From: Sporosarcina luteola
GTDB taxonomy: Bacteria; Bacillota; Bacilli; Bacillales_A; Planococcaceae
DNA: 64,000 nt
Assembly (NCBI GenBank): GCA_014204635.1
Contig: JACHLS010000001.1
Span: 124,001-188,000, forward strand
Reading direction: 5' to 3'
Numbering within the stretch: the stretch's first letter is position 1; each line of letters starts with the position of its first letter. The position numbers and the translations under genes were made by a program. Shown here one piece after another: positions 60,743 through 64,000 of the stretch. The notes under the pieces are model-generated. The model had not been told where the DNA came from and did no database searches. It worked only from the letters and a program-made list of their open reading frames with translations.

Positions 60743-60791
60743 TAGAATACCGACCTGTGCACAAGGCTGCTCAGATCGGTATTCTATTTTT
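60741..60791. terminator. Terminator between the RNR-like gene and argS
   Basis: ATAGAATACCGA and TCGGTATTCTAT form a perfect 12-bp stem, followed by TTTTTATTT. It probably serves both convergent genes. Confidence 0.85.
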
Positions 60792-60812
60792 ATTTGTAGA
60801 ACGGATTCAATA

Positions 60813-62477
60813 TTACATTTCCTGCGGTGCCTGCATGCCGAGCAAGCGCATTGATTCCTCCAATACAATGCTGACGCATTGAACAAGAGCAAGGCGGAAC
60901 GATTGGTTGGCGGCGTCCGACAGGATATGAATATTGCCGTAGAACGAGTTAAAAGCCTGTGCAAGATCAATGGCATACCTGGCGATGATAGAAGGATCCC
61001 ATTCCACAGTTGCTCTTCTAACCGCTTCCGGGAACTGTTGAAGCTGGGTAATAATGTCCCATTCATAATCATTTACTTCGGATATGCCTTCTTCCCCACG
61101 CCCGTTGGCTTTCCGCAGGACGGAATGAGCCCGTGCACAGCTATATTGGAGGTAGGGACCTGTCTCGCCTTCAGTTTGGAGCATTTTCTCAAGATCAAAT
61201 TCAATATCATGCTTCCGATGCTGCTTCAAGTCGCTGAATAGAATTGCGCCGACACCAACGGCTTTTGCCACTTCTTCTTTATTCTCCAAGGAAGGGTTCT
61301 TCGCTTCAATGTTTCTCTGTGCCAGCTCAATGGCCTCCTCCAGCACTTCTTCCAGCAAGACAATTTTCCCTTTCCGGGTCGACATCTTTTTGCCGTCTTT
61401 TAATATCATGCCGAACGGGATATGCGTAATGTCTTGTGCCCAATCGCACCCCATCTGATTCAGCACGTGTTTTAGCTGTTGAAAATGGAGGCTTTGTTCA
61501 TTCCCGACAATGTAAATAGATTGAACGAATTGATAAGTCGATTTCCGATCGGTTGCCGCAGCTAAATCACGGGTTGCGTAAAGTGTCGCGCCGTCCGATT
61601 TCTTAATCAGGCACGGCGGCATTTCCTCGCCGAGGTCTACGACTAGCGCCCCATCAGATTCAATAAGCAGTCCTTTGTGATCCAGAGCTTCTACAACGGG
61701 CTCCATCTTATCATTGTAGTAGGCTTCGCCATTGTAGGAATCGAAAGTGACACCAAGCAAATCGTAAATCCGCTGGAATTCGTTCAACGATTCCTCTTTG
61801 AACCATTTCCAAAGTGCCAAGGCATCCGGTTCACCATCCTCCAAGGCTTTGAATGCGGCTCTTCCTTCGTCATTCAATGACGCATCGGCCTCTGCTTCTT
61901 CATGGAAGCGGATATATAATTGAAGCAGCGTCTTGATTGGCGACTTTTCGACTTCTTCCTGGCTGCCCCATTTGCGATAGGCGGTCAGCAGCTTGCCGAA
62001 CTGGGTGCCCCAGTCGCCGATATAATTTATTTTTACAGGACGATAACCCGACTTCTCCAGCAATAAAGCAATCGAATTGCCAATGACTGTGGAACGCAGA
62101 TGACCCATGGAAAAGGGCTTGGCGATATTGGGTGAAGACATATCAATCGTAACAACACCATCCGCCCCAAGCGTTGACGTTCCATAGGCAGCTCCCTCCG
62201 CCAAAATGGAGTGGAGGAGGGGTTCCGCAACAGCAGGCCGCTCGAGGAACAGATTGACATACCCATTCACAGCTTCCGCCTTTTGAATAGCAGGATGGGA
62301 AACGGATGCCGCAATTTCTTCTGCAATAAGCTTAGGCGATTTCCGCAGCGTCTTCGCCATCGAAAAACAGGGCAGGGCATAGTCGCCCATTTCCGAATGA
62401 AGCGGCCGTTCCACCATATGCGGTTCAATAGGCAAAGGACTGGCCGTTTGCAAAGCCTCGATAACAACTTGTTTCAT
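60813..62477 (-). CDS. argS: Arginyl-tRNA synthetase
   Basis: A 554-residue class I synthetase that charges tRNA-Arg. The HIGH-type motif is SSPNIAKPFSMGHLRST, the KMSKS-type motif KMSTRKG, and the C-terminal anticodon-binding helical domain (DALSPSV-like region) ends in the usual RLLGMQAPQEM. The N-terminal additional domain is somewhat short. The start follows AAGGGGG. An arginine T-box leader controls the gene. Confidence 0.96.
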   Translation of the reverse strand: MKQVVIEALQTASPLPIEPHMVERPLHSEMGDYALPCFSMAKTLRKSPKLIAEEIAASVSHPAIQKAEAVNGYVNLFLERPAVAEPLLHSILAEGAAYGTSTLGADGVVTIDMSSPNIAKPFSMGHLRSTVIGNSIALLLEKSGYRPVKINYIGDWGTQFGKLLTAYRKWGSQEEVEKSPIKTLLQLYIRFHEEAEADASLNDEGRAAFKALEDGEPDALALWKWFKEESLNEFQRIYDLLGVTFDSYNGEAYYNDKMEPVVEALDHKGLLIESDGALVVDLGEEMPPCLIKKSDGATLYATRDLAAATDRKSTYQFVQSIYIVGNEQSLHFQQLKHVLNQMGCDWAQDITHIPFGMILKDGKKMSTRKGKIVLLEEVLEEAIELAQRNIEAKNPSLENKEEVAKAVGVGAILFSDLKQHRKHDIEFDLEKMLQTEGETGPYLQYSCARAHSVLRKANGRGEEGISEVNDYEWDIITQLQQFPEAVRRATVEWDPSIIARYAIDLAQAFNSFYGNIHILSDAANQSFRLALVQCVSIVLEESMRLLGMQAPQEM

Positions 62478-62502
62478 ACTATTACCCCCTTTTTTCCAAA
62501 AA

Positions 62503-62735
62503 TAAAAAGCCCCCGTCTCATATCAATGAGACGGAAGCTTGTTCCGCGGTACCACTCAAATTGCCCGTTCGTCGGGCCACCTTTCTCCTAACGGCGAGAC
62601 ACCGGCTTTTCCTACTTCTTTCAGAAAAGCATCTGTGAAGTGCGTTTCATGAACCCTCTTCGCCAGGCTTCCACCATCCCCGGCTCGCTATGGAAGTTAA
62701 GGAGCATTACTCTCTTCGTCAACGATATTGTATAC
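62503..62735 (-). ncRNA. T-box leader (arginine) of argS
   Basis: On the minus strand the T-box elements occur in order: AGAGAGTA at the base of stem I, GATGGTGGAAGCC in the distal part, a specifier-loop candidate GAAACGCAC with codon CGC (62642-62644), the T-box GAGTGGTACCGCGGAA, and a terminator CCGTCTCATTGATATGAGACGG followed by TTTTT. Uncharged tRNA-Arg should open transcription. The specifier assignment rests on the usual position only. Confidence 0.92.
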
Positions 62736-62819
62736 CAATGTAGCAAATCGGCGGGATGCGTGTCAATGGGCAAAATTTTTAAGAAGATGCTTTGTGGAAT
62801 TTGGTGAAGGGGGACGAAA

Positions 62820-63400
62820 CAGGTTTACCTGGTGATAGAGGATACGAGAAATTGGACCGCTTAGAATTGCCGCGAGAATTACCATGTCCTGACTGTTCCA
62901 TGGCGCGCGCAGAATGCCTTTGATCGACTAAGAATCAGATTTGATAGTTTGTTCGGGTATTATACGAGCGGTTTGAAGGGAAATACGAGAGGTTAGGGTC
63001 AAGATACGAGCTGTAGCAGGATTATACGAGCGGTTGCAGAGGGATATGAGCTGTTCCAAGATTATACGAGAGGTTGGAGAAGAGATACGAGCTGTTCCAG
63101 AAATATACGAGCGGTTTGGTCACCAGGCGGTGATAGAGGATACGAGAGATTGGACCGAGTGGACTTGTCGCGAGAATTACCATGCCCTGGCATGTTCCAT
63201 GGCGCGCAGCATGCCTTTGACCAACTAAGAAATTGATTTGATAGTTTGTTCAAGAAAGATATGAGCGGATTGGAGGGAAATACGAGCTGTTGGGAACAAG
63301 ATACGAGCTGTCACAGGAAAATACGAGCTGTCCTAGAATTATATGAGCGGTTGGAGACGAGATACGAGCTATCCTAGAAATATACGAGCGGTTTAGTCTA
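62820..63400. repeat. Large repeat block: diverged ~300-bp tandem duplication built from ~21-bp ATACGAG units
   Basis: Two copies of about 300 bp follow each other. Each begins with GGTGATAGAGGATACGAGA and TTGGACCG (62830 and 63128), continues with CGCGAGAATTACCATG and CATGGCGCGC, then GATTTGATAGTTTGTTC, and ends in seven or so units of 20-21 bases starting ATACGAG(C/A)(G/T)GTT. Copies differ at many places. No gene was seen here. The stretch 62736-62819 holds the T-box promoter region on the minus strand, and 63401-63595 has only short GGTAAT/GGTGATA-type repeats and the next ribosome site. Confidence 0.85.
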
Positions 63401-63595
63401 CAGCTGGTGAGAGAGCCTATTTGTCTGTTGCCATTAGGTTGCCGAGGGACTGGGGAATGAATGGTAGTGGAACATCCGCCGGGTTGATTCCCAAAAAAAC
63501 TTTTGAATTGTAGTCAAGCGGTAATCAATTCAATTTACCCGGTGATACCGTTTCTCCAAGTCCCGCTTGGGTATGCTATGGAAAGGAGAGGAGAG

Positions 63596-64000
63596 ATGTT
63601 CATGGCGAAGAAATTGAGAGAGGCGATCGAACGTTATTCAAGGCCGCTGAATGAGGCAGCGCTGGATGCTCTAGTGGAAGCGGCTGGAAACGCTGAAGTT
63701 GTCATGATTGGTGAAGCGTCGCATGGGACACATGAATTTTACAAGATCCGTGCGGAGCTTTCCAAACGGCTCATTGAAGAGAAAGACTTTACGATCGTTG
63801 CGGTGGAAGGGGACTGGCCGGCTGCTGCGGCCGTGAACCGCTTTGTCAAAGGGTTTGAGAAGGATGGTCCAGCCCAGGAGGTATTGTTGAAATCATTTGG
63901 GCGCTGGCCGACGTGGATGTGGGTGAATGAAGAAGTAAAGGAGTTTGTTGAGTGGTTAAAACAGCATAACAATGACTTGCCTGAGAAGATGAAGGCTGGA
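63596..64000 (+). CDS. Erythromycin-esterase-like protein, N-terminal part (3' end outside window)
   Basis: An open frame of 135 codons runs off the window. The conserved segments MIGEASHGTHEFYKIR and VAVEGDWPAAAAVNRFV (residues about 40-85) and RWPTWMW identify the erythromycin esterase family (EreA-like, succinoglycan-biosynthesis-related in older naming). Full-length members have about 400-430 residues, so about a third is visible. The substrate of most chromosomal members is unknown and macrolide hydrolysis should not be assumed. The ATG at 63596 lies seven bases after AAAGGAG. Confidence 0.85.
   Translation, partial: MFMAKKLREAIERYSRPLNEAALDALVEAAGNAEVVMIGEASHGTHEFYKIRAELSKRLIEEKDFTIVAVEGDWPAAAAVNRFVKGFEKDGPAQEVLLKSFGRWPTWMWVNEEVKEFVEWLKQHNNDLPEKMKAG

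Noticed and set aside
1..64000. tRNA, rRNA, transposase or integrase genes
   Set aside because: None were found on either strand; the region looks like ordinary chromosome with accessory modules.

Overview
The window looks like chromosome of a spore-forming, low-to-moderate GC member of the Bacillales. BclB-type exosporium protein, strong GGAGG ribosome binding sites, frequent TTG/GTG starts, an Arg T-box, two cobalamin riboswitches and two Bce-type modules all fit. A Sporosarcina-like Planococcaceae is my best guess, but this is inference; no rRNA or other marker is present. I saw no tRNA, insertion sequence, prophage or CRISPR array.

Layout. 1-1.6 kb: end of an unknown gene, then two exosporium-type Cys-rich proteins. 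1.6-6.2 kb: an MFS pump and its divergent XRE-TPR regulator with twin palindromic operators, YCII and DoxX-like proteins, and an ArsR regulator paired with an SRPBCC-PDZ fusion. 6.5-9.2 kb: metE under a B12 riboswitch. 9.2-16.4 kb: a HAD phosphatase, a methyltransferase, a lipoprotein, then a tight eight-gene operon of small-molecule-modifying enzymes. 16.5-21.5 kb: NERD protein, a 21-bp repeat array, a MATE pump, a UDG-like protein and a TehA/SLAC1 channel. 21.5-29.2 kb: a complete Wadjet (SMC-like) plasmid-defence operon on the minus strand in the order jetD-jetA-jetB-jetC, with a second 21-bp repeat array upstream. 29.5-42 kb: isochorismatase and nucleotidyltransferase genes, then two Bce-type two-component/ABC modules separated by an alpha/beta hydrolase and an XRE-AbrB regulator. 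42-43.6 kb: an alanine/glycine:cation symporter behind an unclassified structured leader. 43.8-57.2 kb: an ethanolamine-utilisation microcompartment locus, eutW-eutV-eutH-eutS-eutP-eutA-eutB-eutC-eutL-eutE-eutM-pduL-eutN-BMC, followed by mdh. 57.4-64 kb: a chemoreceptor, a B12 riboswitch controlling a small protein that resembles a catalytically dead ribonucleotide reductase, argS behind a T-box, a large diverged repeat block and the start of an erythromycin-esterase-like gene.

How it works together. EutW/EutV should sense ethanolamine and act on terminators (an ANTAR antiterminator; strong hairpins lie between eutV and eutH and between eutP and eutA). EutH imports ethanolamine; B12-dependent EutBC, kept active by EutA, makes acetaldehyde; EutE and PduL turn it into acetyl-CoA and acetyl phosphate inside a shell of EutS, EutL, EutM, EutN and a second BMC protein. 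EutC, PduL and EutE carry similar terminal amphipathic helices that may target them to the shell. B12 is a recurring theme: it should shut off metE and the RNR-like gene through riboswitches and is the cofactor of EutBC.

Most unusual items: the B12-switched RNR-like protein in which His sits where the radical Cys is expected; the Wadjet operon with jetD first; the SRPBCC-PDZ fusion; the C-terminal placement of the presumed encapsulation helix of EutE; the leader RNA before the symporter; and three intergenic repeat arrays with about 21-bp period.
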